DNA of 56,572 nt from JBOGDS01 sp050743075 (GTDB lineage Bacteria; Actinomycetota; Actinomycetes; Jiangellales; Jiangellaceae): positions 1-56,572 of the forward strand of contig JBOGDS010000017.1 of assembly GCA_050743075.1 (NCBI GenBank). Direction: 5' to 3'. This document shows, piece by piece, positions 34,117 to 43,765 of the stretch. The notes beneath the pieces are model-generated. The model searched no databases. It saw nothing but the letters and a program-made list of their open reading frames with translations, and was not told the origin of the DNA. The position numbers were made by a program, and so were the translations under genes. Numbering within the stretch: position 1 is the first letter of the stretch; each line of letters begins with the position of its first letter.

Positions 34117-36228
34117 GTGCCCGACCAGAACACTCTCGACTGGACCGAGCTCGACCGACGTGCCGTCGACACCGTGCGGGTGCTTGCGATGGACGCGGTC
34201 GAGAAGGTCGGCAACGGCCACCCCGGCACGGCAATGAGCCTCGCTCCCGCGGCCTACCTGCTCTTCCAGCGCCTGCTCCGGCACGACCCCGCTGATCCTG
34301 ACTGGCTCGGCCGCGACCGCTTCGTGCTCTCGGCGGGCCATTCCAGCCTGACGCTGTACATCCAGCTCTACCTGTCCGGCTATCCGATGACGCTCGACGA
34401 CCTTGCGTCGTTGCGCACCTGGGGTTCCACGACCCCCGGCCATCCCGAGGTACGCCACACGCCGGGCGTCGAGACCACAACGGGGCCACTCGGCCAGGGC
34501 GTCGCGAACGCTGTCGGCATGGCCATGGCCGCCCGCCGCACGCGCGGGTTGCTGGATCCAGGCGCCGCAGCCGGTCAGAGTGTGTTCGACCACACGATCT
34601 GGTGCATCGCGTCCGACGGGGACATGCAGGAAGGTGTGTCCAGCGAGGCGTCGTCGCTGGCCGGAACGCAGCGGCTGGGCAACCTCGTGCTGCTCTGGGA
34701 CGACAACCAGATCTCCATCGAGGACGACACCAGCGTCGCCTTCTCCGAGGTTGTCCAGGACCGCTACGCGGCCTATGGCTGGCACGTCCAGACCGTCGAC
34801 TGGCTCGGCGGACAGCGTCCCGACGGGCCGTACCACGAAGACGTCCAGGCCCTGTATGCGGCGCTGCGGGCCGCCCGCGCCGAGACCGACCGGCCGTCGT
34901 TCATCGCGCTACGGACGATCATCGGCTGGCCGGCGCCGACAAAACAGAACACGGGCATCGCGCACGGTTCCGCCCTCGGGGCCGAGGAGGTCGCTGCAAC
35001 CAAGGCGGTGTTGGGCTTCGATCCGGACCGGACCTTCCAGGTCGCCCACGAGGTGCGCGAGCACGCACTGGCAGTCCGGGACCGGGGTGCCGCGCTGCGG
35101 AAGGAGTGGGACGAGCGCTTTGCGGAGTGGCAGGCGGGGCAGCCGCACCGAAACGCGCTGCTGGCGCGCCTGTCGAGGGCTGATCTGCCCGAAGGCTGGG
35201 ACGGCGTCCTGCCGGCGTTCGAGCCAGGCAAGGACGTCGCCACCCGCAAGGCGTCGGGCGACGTCCTGACTGCTCTGGCGCCTGTACTCCCCGAGCTGTG
35301 GGGCGGATCGGCCGACCTGGCCGGCAGCAACAACACCACACCCAAGGACCAGCTGAGCTTCCTGCCGCCCGACCGGTCGAGCAAGGAGTTCGAGGGCGAC
35401 TGGTACGGCCGGGTTCTGCACTTCGGCATTCGCGAGCACGCGATGGGCTCGATCCTCAATGGCATCGCCCTGCACGGCCTCACCCGTCCGTACGGCGGCA
35501 CCTTCCTCGTGTTCAGCGACTACATGCGCCCGGCGGTCCGGCTGGCCGCGCTGATGGGCCTGCCGGTCACCTACGTCTGGACCCACGACTCCGTCGGGCT
35601 CGGCGAGGACGGCCCGACCCACCAGCCGATCGAGCACCTCGCCGCCCTGCGGGCCATCCCCGGCCTCGACGTCGTGCGTCCCGCCGACGCCAACGAGACC
35701 GCAGTCGCCTGGCGCACGATCCTCGAGCACCACGCGACCGACGACGCTCGCCCCGCCGGGATCTGCCTCACCCGGCAGAACGTGCCGACGTTCCCACGAG
35801 GCACCGGCGGCTACGCCGACGCAGAGGGCGTCGCCCGCGGGGGGTACGTGCTGGTCGACGGCGCCGGCGAGCCCGACGTGATCCTCGTCGGCACCGGCTC
35901 CGAGGTCCAGCTCGCCGTCGCCGCTCGTGACGCGCTGTCCGCCGAAGGAGTATCAGCCCGCGTCGTCTCCATGCCGTGCCGCGAGTGGTTCCACCTGCAG
36001 GATGCCGCGTATCGCGACTCCGTGCTGCCGCCGAACGTTCGCGCCAGGGTCTCCGTAGAGGCGGCCGTCGCTTGGGGGTGGCGCGAGATCGTCGGAGACG
36101 CCGGCCGGTGCGTCAGCATCGAGCACTTCGGGGCGTCGGCTGACTACAAGACACTGTTCCGCGAGTTCGGGATTACCGCGGAGGCCGTCGTTGCTGCCGC
36201 GAAGGAGTCCATCGACGCAGCACGCTGA
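34117..36228 (+). CDS. tkt: Transketolase
   Basis: 703 aa, thiamine diphosphate enzyme of the non-oxidative pentose-phosphate pathway. TPP and metal motif CIASDGDMQEGVSSEASSLA (G-D-G), phosphate/substrate motifs AVEKVGNGHPGTAMSLAPAA and FVLSAGHSSLTLYIQL, and the central pyrimidine domain with FGIREHAMGSILNG and THDSVGLGEDGPTHQPIEH. The GTG at 34117 is ten bases after GAGAGGAG; upstream in-frame codons are unsupported. First gene of tkt-tal-pgi-zwf-opcA-pgl. Confidence 0.97.
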   Translation: MPDQNTLDWTELDRRAVDTVRVLAMDAVEKVGNGHPGTAMSLAPAAYLLFQRLLRHDPADPDWLGRDRFVLSAGHSSLTLYIQLYLSGYPMTLDDLASLRTWGSTTPGHPEVRHTPGVETTTGPLGQGVANAVGMAMAARRTRGLLDPGAAAGQSVFDHTIWCIASDGDMQEGVSSEASSLAGTQRLGNLVLLWDDNQISIEDDTSVAFSEVVQDRYAAYGWHVQTVDWLGGQRPDGPYHEDVQALYAALRAARAETDRPSFIALRTIIGWPAPTKQNTGIAHGSALGAEEVAATKAVLGFDPDRTFQVAHEVREHALAVRDRGAALRKEWDERFAEWQAGQPHRNALLARLSRADLPEGWDGVLPAFEPGKDVATRKASGDVLTALAPVLPELWGGSADLAGSNNTTPKDQLSFLPPDRSSKEFEGDWYGRVLHFGIREHAMGSILNGIALHGLTRPYGGTFLVFSDYMRPAVRLAALMGLPVTYVWTHDSVGLGEDGPTHQPIEHLAALRAIPGLDVVRPADANETAVAWRTILEHHATDDARPAGICLTRQNVPTFPRGTGGYADAEGVARGGYVLVDGAGEPDVILVGTGSEVQLAVAARDALSAEGVSARVVSMPCREWFHLQDAAYRDSVLPPNVRARVSVEAAVAWGWREIVGDAGRCVSIEHFGASADYKTLFREFGITAEAVVAAAKESIDAAR

Positions 36229-36249
36229 ACCGTCCACCGGAGGACCATC

Positions 36250-37356
36250 ATGACCGACGCTCTACGCCAGCTCTCCGCCGAGGGCGTGGCGATCTGGCTG
36301 GACGACCTGTCCCGGGAACGGCTGACGACCGGCAACTTGCAGCAGCTCGTCGACACCCGGTACGTGGTGGGCGTCACGAGCAACCCCACGATCTTCCAGG
36401 CTGCGATCACCAAGAGCACGCTGTACGACGACCAGCTCAGCACCCATGCGCGGCAGGGCTCTGACGCCGATGCGGCCGTGCGCGACATGACGACCGACGA
36501 CGTCCGGGCGGCATGCGACCTGCTGGCACCGGTCGCCGAGCGCACCGGCGGCCTGGACGGCCGGGTCTCGCTGGAGGTCGACCCCCGGCTGGCGAACGAG
36601 ACCGGGGCCACGATCGCGCAGGCGCACGACCTGTGGGCCGAGGTCGACCGGCCCAACCTGTTCATCAAGGTCCCGGCCACCAAGGCCGGCCTGCCGGCCA
36701 TCACGGCCGCCACCGCCGACGGCATCAGCGTCAACGTCACGCTCATCTTCACCATCGATCGCTACGGCGAGGTCATGGACGCGTACCAGACGGGCCTCGA
36801 ACGGCGGCTCGCGGCCGGCCAGGCGCTGGACGGCATCGAGTCGGTTGCCTCGTTCTTCGTCAGCCGGGTCGATACGGAGGTCGACAAGCTGCTGGACGTG
36901 ATCGGCACCGACGAGGCCCTGGCCCTGCGCGGCCAGGCTGCCGTTGCCAACGCCCGGTTGGCGTATGAGGCGTACGAGGAGGTCGTGGGCTCCGATCGCT
37001 GGCAACGGCTCGAGGCCGTCGGCGCCGCCCGGCAGCGCCCGTTGTGGGCCTCGACGGGCACCAAGAACCCCGCCTACCCAGACACTCTTTACGTGACCGA
37101 GCTGGTCGCGCCGCAGACCGTCAACACCATGCCGGAGGCGACAATGGAAGCCGTCGCCGACCACGGCCCGATCCGCGGCAACACCATCCGCGGCTCATAT
37201 GCCGACGCGCGCGATGTCCTGGCCCGGATCACGGCGGCGGGAGTGGACCTCGACGACGCCGGAAGCGTCCTCAAGGACGAGGGTGTGGAGAAGTTCGCGA
37301 CCAGCTGGGCCGACCTGTACGCGGCGGTCGAGGCCAAGCTCGAGGCCGGCCGGTGA
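36250..37356 (+). CDS. tal: Transaldolase
   Basis: 368 aa, TalB-type barrel. The Schiff-base lysine is in NLFIKVPATKAGLPAI, other signature parts are YVVGVTSNPTIFQAAI and VNVTLIFTIDRY, and the C-terminal block is RPLWASTGTKNPAYPDTLY. A GGAGGACC ribosome site precedes the ATG. It ends in a GTGA overlap with pgi, so the two are coupled, much as in actinobacteria where the genes are fused. Confidence 0.97.
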   Translation: MTDALRQLSAEGVAIWLDDLSRERLTTGNLQQLVDTRYVVGVTSNPTIFQAAITKSTLYDDQLSTHARQGSDADAAVRDMTTDDVRAACDLLAPVAERTGGLDGRVSLEVDPRLANETGATIAQAHDLWAEVDRPNLFIKVPATKAGLPAITAATADGISVNVTLIFTIDRYGEVMDAYQTGLERRLAAGQALDGIESVASFFVSRVDTEVDKLLDVIGTDEALALRGQAAVANARLAYEAYEEVVGSDRWQRLEAVGAARQRPLWASTGTKNPAYPDTLYVTELVAPQTVNTMPEATMEAVADHGPIRGNTIRGSYADARDVLARITAAGVDLDDAGSVLKDEGVEKFATSWADLYAAVEAKLEAGR

Positions 37357-38945
37357 CGGACACGCTCGCTGTCTCGGTAGCCGGCCTCGACGACGAGCTG
37401 GTCGCCGCACTGGTCGGCGAACGCGTCGCGTCGCGGATCGCGGCCGGCGACGCGTCGGTCTGGGGACCGGCCGCCCAGGAGGAGGCGGCGGTACGGCTCG
37501 GATGGGTGCACCTCTACGAGACGTCGCGGCCGCTGCTCGCCGAGATCGAGGCGCTGGTCGCCGACCTGCGGGCCGACGGGCTCGACCGGGTCGTCCTGTG
37601 CGGGATGGGCGGCTCGTCGCTCGCGCCCGAGGTCATCACCCGTACGGCGGGCGTCGAGCTCACGGTCCTCGACACGACCGACCCTGCAGCGATCCGCCGT
37701 GCGGTCGGGGACCGGCTGGACCGGACCGTCGTCGTGGTGTCCAGCAAATCCGGCTCCACTGTCGAGACCGACAGCCAGCGCCGGGCGTTCGAGGCCGCCT
37801 TCCGTGCGGCCGCCATAGAACCCGGCCCGCGCCTGGTTGCCGTGACCGACGAGGGCTCCGTGCTGGCCGAACATGCGGTCGAGTCGGGATTCCGCCGTGT
37901 CTTCCTGGCCGACCAGACGGTGGGTGGCCGCTATTCGGCGCTGACGGCCTTCGGTCTGGTCCCCTCGGCTCTCGCCGGGGTCGATGTCTCGGCCCTGCTC
38001 GACGAGGCCGCCGCGGCCGCCCCGTCGTTGCTCTCGGACGACGCGGCCAACCCTGCGCTCCTGCTCGGAGCCGCCCTGGCCGGCGGCGTCGCCCAGGGCC
38101 GCGACAAGGTCGCCATCGCCGACGCCGGCTCGGGCATCCTCGGATTCGCCGAGTGGGCGGAGCAACTCGTTGCCGAGTCCACCGGCAAGGAGGGCAAGGG
38201 CCTTCTACCGGTGGCGCTGTCCGGTGTCGACGACCCGGAGATCCGATGGCCGGCCGGCGACGTCCTACCGGTCGTCGTCGGCTCGACTCACGTCGGAACA
38301 GACGTCGGGGTGGCGGTGCGCGGGCCGCTGGGCGCCCAGTTTCTTCTCTGGGAGTACGCGACCGCGGTGGCCGGGCGGGTCATCGGCATCAACCCCTTCG
38401 ACCAGCCCGACGTCGAGAGTGCCAAGCTGGCGGCCCGGGGCCTGCTGGACGCTCGCCCCGAGTCGGAGCCGGCCACGTTCGTCGACGGGGTCGTCGAGGG
38501 GCGGGGAACGCCGGGCCTGCTCGACGGTGTCGACACCGTGGCGGGCGCGGTCAGCGCGCTGTTCGACCGGCTCGACGAGCACGGCTACGTCGCCGTCATG
38601 GCCTACCTGGATCGGCAGGGGGACGACGCCGCGCTGGCAGGTGTGCGGCGACCGATCGCGTCGCGCACCGAGCGCCCGGTGACGTTCGGGTGGGGTCCGC
38701 GGTTCCTCCACTCGACCGGTCAGTACCACAAGGGCGGGCCGGCCACAGGCGTGTACCTGCAAGTCACCGGCGAGACCCTCGACGACGTTCCCGTCCCGGA
38801 CCGTCCGTTCACGTTCGGCGAGCTGATCGCCGCGCAGGCGGCCGGCGACGCACAGGTTCTGGCCGGCCACGGCCGGCCGGTGCTGCGGCTGCATCTGACC
38901 GACCGGAAGGCCGGCGTGGCTCAGCTGCTCGAGGCGCTGCGGTGA
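37353..38945 (+). CDS. pgi: Glucose-6-phosphate isomerase
   Basis: 530 aa with SIS sugar-isomerase folds: VVLCGMGGSSLAPEV, VVVSSKSGSTVETDSQR, and later GINPFDQPDVESAK with the catalytic region FLHSTGQYHKGGP. It links glycolysis with the pentose-phosphate branch. GTG start overlaps tal, and its end overlaps zwf (GTGA). It is somewhat divergent from enterobacterial Pgi and nearer the form found beside tal in Actinobacteria. Confidence 0.93.
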   Translation: MTDTLAVSVAGLDDELVAALVGERVASRIAAGDASVWGPAAQEEAAVRLGWVHLYETSRPLLAEIEALVADLRADGLDRVVLCGMGGSSLAPEVITRTAGVELTVLDTTDPAAIRRAVGDRLDRTVVVVSSKSGSTVETDSQRRAFEAAFRAAAIEPGPRLVAVTDEGSVLAEHAVESGFRRVFLADQTVGGRYSALTAFGLVPSALAGVDVSALLDEAAAAAPSLLSDDAANPALLLGAALAGGVAQGRDKVAIADAGSGILGFAEWAEQLVAESTGKEGKGLLPVALSGVDDPEIRWPAGDVLPVVVGSTHVGTDVGVAVRGPLGAQFLLWEYATAVAGRVIGINPFDQPDVESAKLAARGLLDARPESEPATFVDGVVEGRGTPGLLDGVDTVAGAVSALFDRLDEHGYVAVMAYLDRQGDDAALAGVRRPIASRTERPVTFGWGPRFLHSTGQYHKGGPATGVYLQVTGETLDDVPVPDRPFTFGELIAAQAAGDAQVLAGHGRPVLRLHLTDRKAGVAQLLEALR

Positions 38946-40471
38946 CGCCGCGGCCCAACCCGCTGCGCGACCCCCGAGACAAGCGGCTGCCCCGGATCGC
39001 TGGCCCGTGCAGCCTGGTCATCTTCGGTGTCACCGGCGACCTGTCCCGCAAGAAACTCATGCCCGCCGTGTACGACCTCGCCAACCGCGGCCTGCTGCCT
39101 CCGGGCTTCTCGTTGGTCGGCTTCGCCCGCCGCGACTGGGCCCACCAGGATTTCGGCCAGCAGGTCAAGGAGGCCGTCCGCGCGCACGCCCGCACGCCCT
39201 TCCGCGAGGCTGCCTGGCGTCAGCTCTCGCAGGGCTTCCGGTTCGTGCCGGGCGACTTCTCCGACGACGACGCCTTCGACCGGCTCGGTGACACCGTCCA
39301 TGCACTCGACGACGCGCAGGGCACCGGCGGCAACTACGCGTTCTACCTGTCGATCCCGCCGAAGTTCTTCGACGTGGTGTGCAAGCAGCTCGCCCGTACG
39401 CGGCTGGCCGATCCGGACGACCAGGACCAGTGGCGCCGGGTCGTCATCGAGAAGCCGTTCGGGCACGACCTGGCGAGCGCCCGGGAGCTGAACAACACCG
39501 TGGAGGCGATCTTCCCGCCGGACTCGGTGTTCCGGATCGACCACTACCTCGGCAAGGAGACGGTCCAGAACATCATGGCGCTACGGTTCGCCAACCAGCT
39601 GTTCGAGCCGATCTGGAACGCCCACTTCGTCGACCATGTGCAGATCACCATGGCGGAGGACATCGGCATCGAGAGCCGGGCCGGGTACTACGACGGCATC
39701 GGCGCCGCCCGCGACGTGATCCAGAATCACCTCCTGCAGTTGCTGGCGCTGGTGGCGATGGAGGAGCCGGTGTCCTTCGACGCGGCCGACCTGCGCGCGG
39801 AGAAGGAGAAGGTGCTCTCAGCCGTCCGGCTTCCGCGTGACCTGTCACGGCACACCGCGCGCGGCCAGTACGCCGAGGGCTGGGCCGGGGGCGTCAAGGT
39901 CCCCGGTTACCTGGACGAGGAGGGCATCCCGGCCGGCTCCAGAACCGAGACCTACGCCGCCGTCCGGCTGGACATCGACACCCGGCGCTGGGCCGGAGTG
40001 CCGTTCTACCTGCGGACCGGCAAGCGGCTTGGCCGCCGGGTCACGGAGGTCGCTGTCGTGTTCGAGCGCGCACCGCACCTGCCCTTCGAGTCCACGGCCA
40101 CCGAGGAGCTGGGCGAGAACGCGCTGGTGGTGCGGGTACAACCGGATGAGGGCGTGACCATGCGGTTCGGCTCGAAGGTTCCCGGCACCGCCATGGAGGT
40201 CCGCGACGTCACGATGGACTTCGGCTATGGACACTCGTTCACCGAGGACAGCCCGGAGGCCTACGAGCGGCTCCTGCTCGACGTCCTGCTCGGCGACCCA
40301 CCGCTGTTCCCGCGGCACGAGGAGGTCGAGCTCTCCTGGCAGATCCTCGACCCGATCGTGCGCTCCTGGGAACGCCGCGGCACGCCCGAGCCGTTTCCCG
40401 CTGGTGGCTGGGGGCCCGCCTCGGCCGACCAGATGCTGGCCCGCGACGGTCGCACCTGGAGAAGGCCGTGA
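38942..40471 (+). CDS. zwf: Glucose-6-phosphate dehydrogenase
   Basis: 509 aa. NADP-binding motif LVIFGVTGDLSRKKLMPAVY, substrate site VFRIDHYLGKETVQN with catalytic His, and VIEKPFGHDLASARELN. C-terminal domain LPFYLRTGKRL-like (GVPFYLRTGKRLGRRVTEV). It makes NADPH in the oxidative branch and is stabilised or activated by OpcA, encoded downstream. GTG start overlaps the pgi stop. The very long frame extending upstream is a shadow of pgi. Confidence 0.97.
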   Translation: MTPRPNPLRDPRDKRLPRIAGPCSLVIFGVTGDLSRKKLMPAVYDLANRGLLPPGFSLVGFARRDWAHQDFGQQVKEAVRAHARTPFREAAWRQLSQGFRFVPGDFSDDDAFDRLGDTVHALDDAQGTGGNYAFYLSIPPKFFDVVCKQLARTRLADPDDQDQWRRVVIEKPFGHDLASARELNNTVEAIFPPDSVFRIDHYLGKETVQNIMALRFANQLFEPIWNAHFVDHVQITMAEDIGIESRAGYYDGIGAARDVIQNHLLQLLALVAMEEPVSFDAADLRAEKEKVLSAVRLPRDLSRHTARGQYAEGWAGGVKVPGYLDEEGIPAGSRTETYAAVRLDIDTRRWAGVPFYLRTGKRLGRRVTEVAVVFERAPHLPFESTATEELGENALVVRVQPDEGVTMRFGSKVPGTAMEVRDVTMDFGYGHSFTEDSPEAYERLLLDVLLGDPPLFPRHEEVELSWQILDPIVRSWERRGTPEPFPAGGWGPASADQMLARDGRTWRRP

Positions 40472-40478
40472 TCGTTGC

Positions 40479-40566
40479 GTACCGACCAACAGGAACAACA
40501 ACGCCGAAGTCCGCGTCTGCGCAGGTCAGCCGGACCAAGATCGCAATTGTTCCTGTTGGTCGGTAC
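40479..40566. repeat. 20-bp perfect inverted repeat between zwf and opcA
   Basis: GTACCGACCAACAGGAACAA (40479-40498) is the exact reverse complement of 40547-40566. The 48-base centre contains a GTCCG/CGGAC pair and a CTGCGCAG palindrome. The element fills most of the 139-base zwf-opcA gap inside an otherwise tightly packed operon, starting seven bases after the zwf stop. It is less GC-rich than its surroundings. A MITE-like insertion or a processing/attenuation hairpin are both plausible; no target duplication is evident by eye. Confidence 0.8.
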
Positions 40567-40610
40567 CAGTTGGGCATCGACGCAGCGGGACCCGATCCGC
40601 GGAGATTACG

Positions 40611-41579
40611 ATGATCATCGACATGCCGTCGACGACGGCAAACGGCGTCGCCAAGCGGCTGGTCGACCTGCGGGAGAAGCACGGAGCCATCGCGCTCGGC
40701 CGGGTGCTGACGCTGGTTCTCGTGGTCGACGACGACCTCGCCGAGCTCGCGATCGAGTCGGCCAACCACGCCAGCCACGAGCATCCCTGCCGCATCCTCG
40801 CCGTGGTCCGGGGCACGTCTCGTGGCTCGGCCCGGCTCGACGCGCAGATCCGGGTCGGCGGCGATGCCGGCGCAAGCGAGGTGATCGTGCTGCGCACGTT
40901 CGGTCCACTGACCGCCCACGCAGAGTCGGTCGTCGTGCCGCTGCTGCTCCCCGACGCGCCGGTCGTCGCCTGGTGGCCGGGCGAGGCACCGAAGGTGCCG
41001 TCGGACGACCCGGTGGGCCGGCTCGCACAGCGGCGGATCACCGACGCCGCCGCGTCGCGGCGACCGCTGGCCGCGCTGGTTGACCGGGCCAGCGGCTACC
41101 GGCCCGGGGACACCGACCTGGCATGGAGCCGGATCACCGGCTGGCGTGCGCTGCTCGCGGCGGCGCTCGACCAGCCGCCGTTCGAGCGGGTCACCGCCGT
41201 ACGGGTGGTCGGGGCGCCCGACAGCCCGAGCGCCGAACTGCTGGCCGGGTGGCTCGCACTCACCCTGCGCTGCCCGGTCACACGGACGAAGGCGAGCGGC
41301 GTGGACGGCGTCACGGCGGTGCGGCTGGACCGCAGCTCCGGGCCGCTGGAGTTGGACCGGCCGGGTGATGACATCGCGACGTTGTCGGTCCCCGGCCGCG
41401 ACGAGCGTCGCGTCGCGCTGCCCAAACGGCTCGATCGCGAGTGCCTGGCCGAGGAACTGCGCCGGCTGGACCCCGACGAGACCTATCACGTGGTGCTGAC
41501 CGACGGCCTGACCCGCCTGCGTGAGACCGGACGAACCACCCGCACGCGGGTTGCCAAGCAACCGGTTGGGGCGCGGTGA
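40611..41579 (+). CDS. opcA: OpcA, glucose-6-phosphate dehydrogenase assembly protein
   Basis: 322 aa. Begins IIDMPSTTANGVAKRLVDLR and contains ILAVVRG, VIVLRTFGPLTAHAESVVVP and the diagnostic LLLPDAPVVAWWPGEAP, all found in OpcA proteins that allow Zwf to reach full activity. The ATG has GGAG eight bases upstream. Its end overlaps pgl (GTGA). An in-frame opening upstream runs through the inverted repeat and is not coding. Confidence 0.94.
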   Translation: MIIDMPSTTANGVAKRLVDLREKHGAIALGRVLTLVLVVDDDLAELAIESANHASHEHPCRILAVVRGTSRGSARLDAQIRVGGDAGASEVIVLRTFGPLTAHAESVVVPLLLPDAPVVAWWPGEAPKVPSDDPVGRLAQRRITDAAASRRPLAALVDRASGYRPGDTDLAWSRITGWRALLAAALDQPPFERVTAVRVVGAPDSPSAELLAGWLALTLRCPVTRTKASGVDGVTAVRLDRSSGPLELDRPGDDIATLSVPGRDERRVALPKRLDRECLAEELRRLDPDETYHVVLTDGLTRLRETGRTTRTRVAKQPVGAR

Positions 41580-42355
41580 GCACCCCCGTCGTGGTCGTGC
41601 ACCATGACGGCGAGGTGCTCGCCCAGGCGGTGGCGGCCCGGCTGATCACCCGGATCGTCGACGTGCAGGCCGCCCGGGACACCGGGTCCGTCGTCCTGAC
41701 CGGCGGCCGCGTCGGCATTGCGGCGCTTGCCGCGATCGCCGCGTCGCCGGCCAGGGCGGCCGTCGACTGGACGCACCTGGACCTGTGGTGGGGCGACGAG
41801 CGCTTCCTGCCGGCTGGCGACCCGGCGCGCAACGAGACCCAGGCACGCGAGGCGCTGCTCGACCATGTGCCGATCGACCCGGCCCGGGTCCACCCCATGC
41901 CAGCGTCGGACGGTGCGGCCGGTGGCGACCACGACGCCGCGGCCACCCACTACGCCAGGGAGCTCGCCGCCGCCTCCCGACCCGAGGACCACGGCCAGGT
42001 GCCGGCCTTCGACGTGCTCATGCTCGGGGTCGGACCGGACGGCCACGTGGCGTCGCTGTTCCCCGACCAGCCGGCTCTGTACGAGGACCGCCCGGTCGTC
42101 GCAGTCCGGGGCGCGCCCAAGCCGCCGCCGAACCGGATATCGCTCACCCTGCCGGCCATCCGCTGCGCCACCGAGGTCTGGCTGGTGGTGGCCGGCGAGG
42201 ATAAGGCCGCAGCCGTGCGGATGGCCCTGTCCGGGGCCGGCCAGGTGCAGGTGCCCGCCGCCGGCGCCAAGGGGAGGCAGCGGACGTTGTGGCTCCTCGA
42301 TCGGGCGGCCGCAGCCGATCTGCCACCCGGCCTGGAGCGGCTCGCCTCGCCCTAG
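41576..42355 (+). CDS. pgl: 6-phosphogluconolactonase
   Basis: 259 aa of the NagB/DevB fold, hydrolysing the lactone made by Zwf. Motifs: VVLTGGRVGIAALAAIA, LDLWWGDERFLPAGDPARNE and DVLMLGVGPDGHVASLFPDQ (catalytic His). Last gene of the pentose-phosphate operon. In many Actinobacteria secG-tpi-pgk-gap follow nearby; here the neighbourhood changes to membrane proteins and sulfatases. Confidence 0.95.
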   Translation: MSTPVVVVHHDGEVLAQAVAARLITRIVDVQAARDTGSVVLTGGRVGIAALAAIAASPARAAVDWTHLDLWWGDERFLPAGDPARNETQAREALLDHVPIDPARVHPMPASDGAAGGDHDAAATHYARELAAASRPEDHGQVPAFDVLMLGVGPDGHVASLFPDQPALYEDRPVVAVRGAPKPPPNRISLTLPAIRCATEVWLVVAGEDKAAAVRMALSGAGQVQVPAAGAKGRQRTLWLLDRAAAADLPPGLERLASP

Positions 42356-42681
42356 GCCGATGACCAGCTCACCCGCCGCTGGGCGCCGGACGGCTCTGAG
42401 CCGGCGGGATCGCCACCGCGGTGACGGCCGCGCCCGTGGTCGTCGTCGGTATCGCGATCGGGTCACTCGTCGCCGGCGCGGCGCGCTCGGCGGTCCGCGC
42501 CGCGCAGTCCCGTCGGCCATGACCCGCTGCACCGGTCCGGACAACCACCCGAGGCGGCCGATCGGACTATCACCCGCGACGGGTGAGGCGGCCCCGCGGG
42601 ATGGCGCGGTCGAATGTGCCCATCCGGTCGGAACCCGGCGCTGCGACTTCCGTCCAGCGTCGGCGTACCTGAGGAGGGGCC
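42356..42681. other. 326-base interval without a convincing gene
   Basis: Contains a 33-codon frame at 42421-42522 (GTG start, beginning TAAPVVVVGIAIGSLVAGA) that could encode a tiny single-helix membrane peptide, but it lacks a clear ribosome site and may be chance. The end of the interval carries a GAGGAGGGG ribosome site for the HdeD-like gene. No terminator hairpin for the pgl operon was identified with confidence. Confidence 0.4.
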
Positions 42682-43284
42682 ATGTCCGCTTCGTTCGACG
42701 ACGACGACCCCCTGCGTGAGCTGGCCCGGTGGTGGTGGCTCGGCCTGGTTGCGGGGGTCATCGCTGTCCTCTACGGGTTGTTCGTGCTCAGCCTGCGCCC
42801 GGGATCGGTCTCCTCGCTGGCGATCCTGGCAGGGATCACATTCATCTTCGGCGGTCTCACGCAGTTCCTGGCTGCCCGCCGCGCCGAGAACTGGCAGTGG
42901 CTGTTCTACGTGGGCGCCGTGCTCGCCATCGCGGCCGGCATCGCGGCCTTCGTGTGGCCGGACAAGACGCTGTACGTGATGGCCGTCTTCACCGCGTGGT
43001 ACCTGGTCCTCAGCGGGATCCTCACTGTGGTCGATGCCTTCCTCGGCCCGAGGCACGCCTGGTGGTGGCTGCACATCGTGCTCGGCGCCCTGATGTTCGT
43101 CCTCGGTGCCTGGGCCGTCGGGTCGCCGGGCCGCGAGGTCCTGCTCTTGGTCAACCTCATCGGGTTCTACCTGCTCCTGTACGGCTTCACCGAGATCTTC
43201 GGTGCCTTCGCGCTCCGATCCGTCGGCAAGGCCCTCGACTCGAGCGGCCGAGCCCGCCATGCCTCGACGGCCGGGCCGGGATAG
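42682..43284 (+). CDS. HdeD-family (DUF308) membrane protein
   Basis: 200 aa, six short membrane helices in three pairs, e.g. WWLGLVAGVIAVLYGLFVLS, WLFYVGAVLAIAAGIAAFVW and WWWLHIVLGALMFVLGAWAV, the repeating layout of HdeD/DUF308 proteins linked in enterobacteria to acid resistance. The N-terminus is acidic (SASFDDDDPLREL). Strong GAGGAGGGG upstream. It precedes another small membrane gene on the same strand. Role in this organism unknown. Confidence 0.85.
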   Translation: MSASFDDDDPLRELARWWWLGLVAGVIAVLYGLFVLSLRPGSVSSLAILAGITFIFGGLTQFLAARRAENWQWLFYVGAVLAIAAGIAAFVWPDKTLYVMAVFTAWYLVLSGILTVVDAFLGPRHAWWWLHIVLGALMFVLGAWAVGSPGREVLLLVNLIGFYLLLYGFTEIFGAFALRSVGKALDSSGRARHASTAGPG

Positions 43285-43353
43285 GCGGCCGCACGGGCGC
43301 GATCCCTCACACCGCCGGGACCCTTCACCCGCGTGCCACCGGAGGAGAAGCCC

Positions 43354-43746
43354 ATGTCCGACACCAACCTCGACCGCCAACCGTGGGCCGCCGGAGCGAC
43401 CGTCTTCGCCGGCTCGCTGATGATCATGGTCGGCATCTTCCAGTTCATCCAGGGACTGGTTGCGCTCGTCAACGACGACTTCTTCGGCTCCGTCGGCGAC
43501 TACACGTTCGAGTTCGACGTCACGACGTGGGGTTGGATCCATCTGATCGTCGGCGCGCTCGTCGCCCTCGCCGGCTTCTTCATTTTCACGGGTAACGTCG
43601 CTGCGCGAGCCCTCGGCATCTTCCTGGCCGTGCTCTCTGCGCTCGCGAACTTCCTGTGGATCCCGTACTACCCGATCTGGGCACTGCTCATGATCGCCAT
43701 CGCCGTCTTCGTGATCTGGGGCCTGTCGACCTTCCGCCAGCCGTAG
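43354..43746 (+). CDS. Small DUF-type four-helix membrane protein
   Basis: 130 aa with four helices: WAAGATVFAGSLMIMVGIFQ, WGWIHLIVGALVALAGFFIF, NVAARALGIFLAVLSALANF and IWALLMIAIAVFVIWGLSTF. Common in Actinobacteria as a conserved membrane protein of unknown role (DUF7144-like). The ATG at 43354 follows GGAGGAG; seven codons earlier is a weaker ATG. Probably co-expressed with the HdeD-like gene. Confidence 0.8.
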   Translation: MSDTNLDRQPWAAGATVFAGSLMIMVGIFQFIQGLVALVNDDFFGSVGDYTFEFDVTTWGWIHLIVGALVALAGFFIFTGNVAARALGIFLAVLSALANFLWIPYYPIWALLMIAIAVFVIWGLSTFRQP

Positions 43747-43765
43747 TCCCGACCCGAGCGCCCAG

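Noticed and set aside
37199..40471. A 1090-codon frame that could suggest a large fused Pgi-Zwf protein
   Set aside because: Its first half is the shadow of tal and pgi in another frame; zwf has its own GTG with a GTGA overlap.
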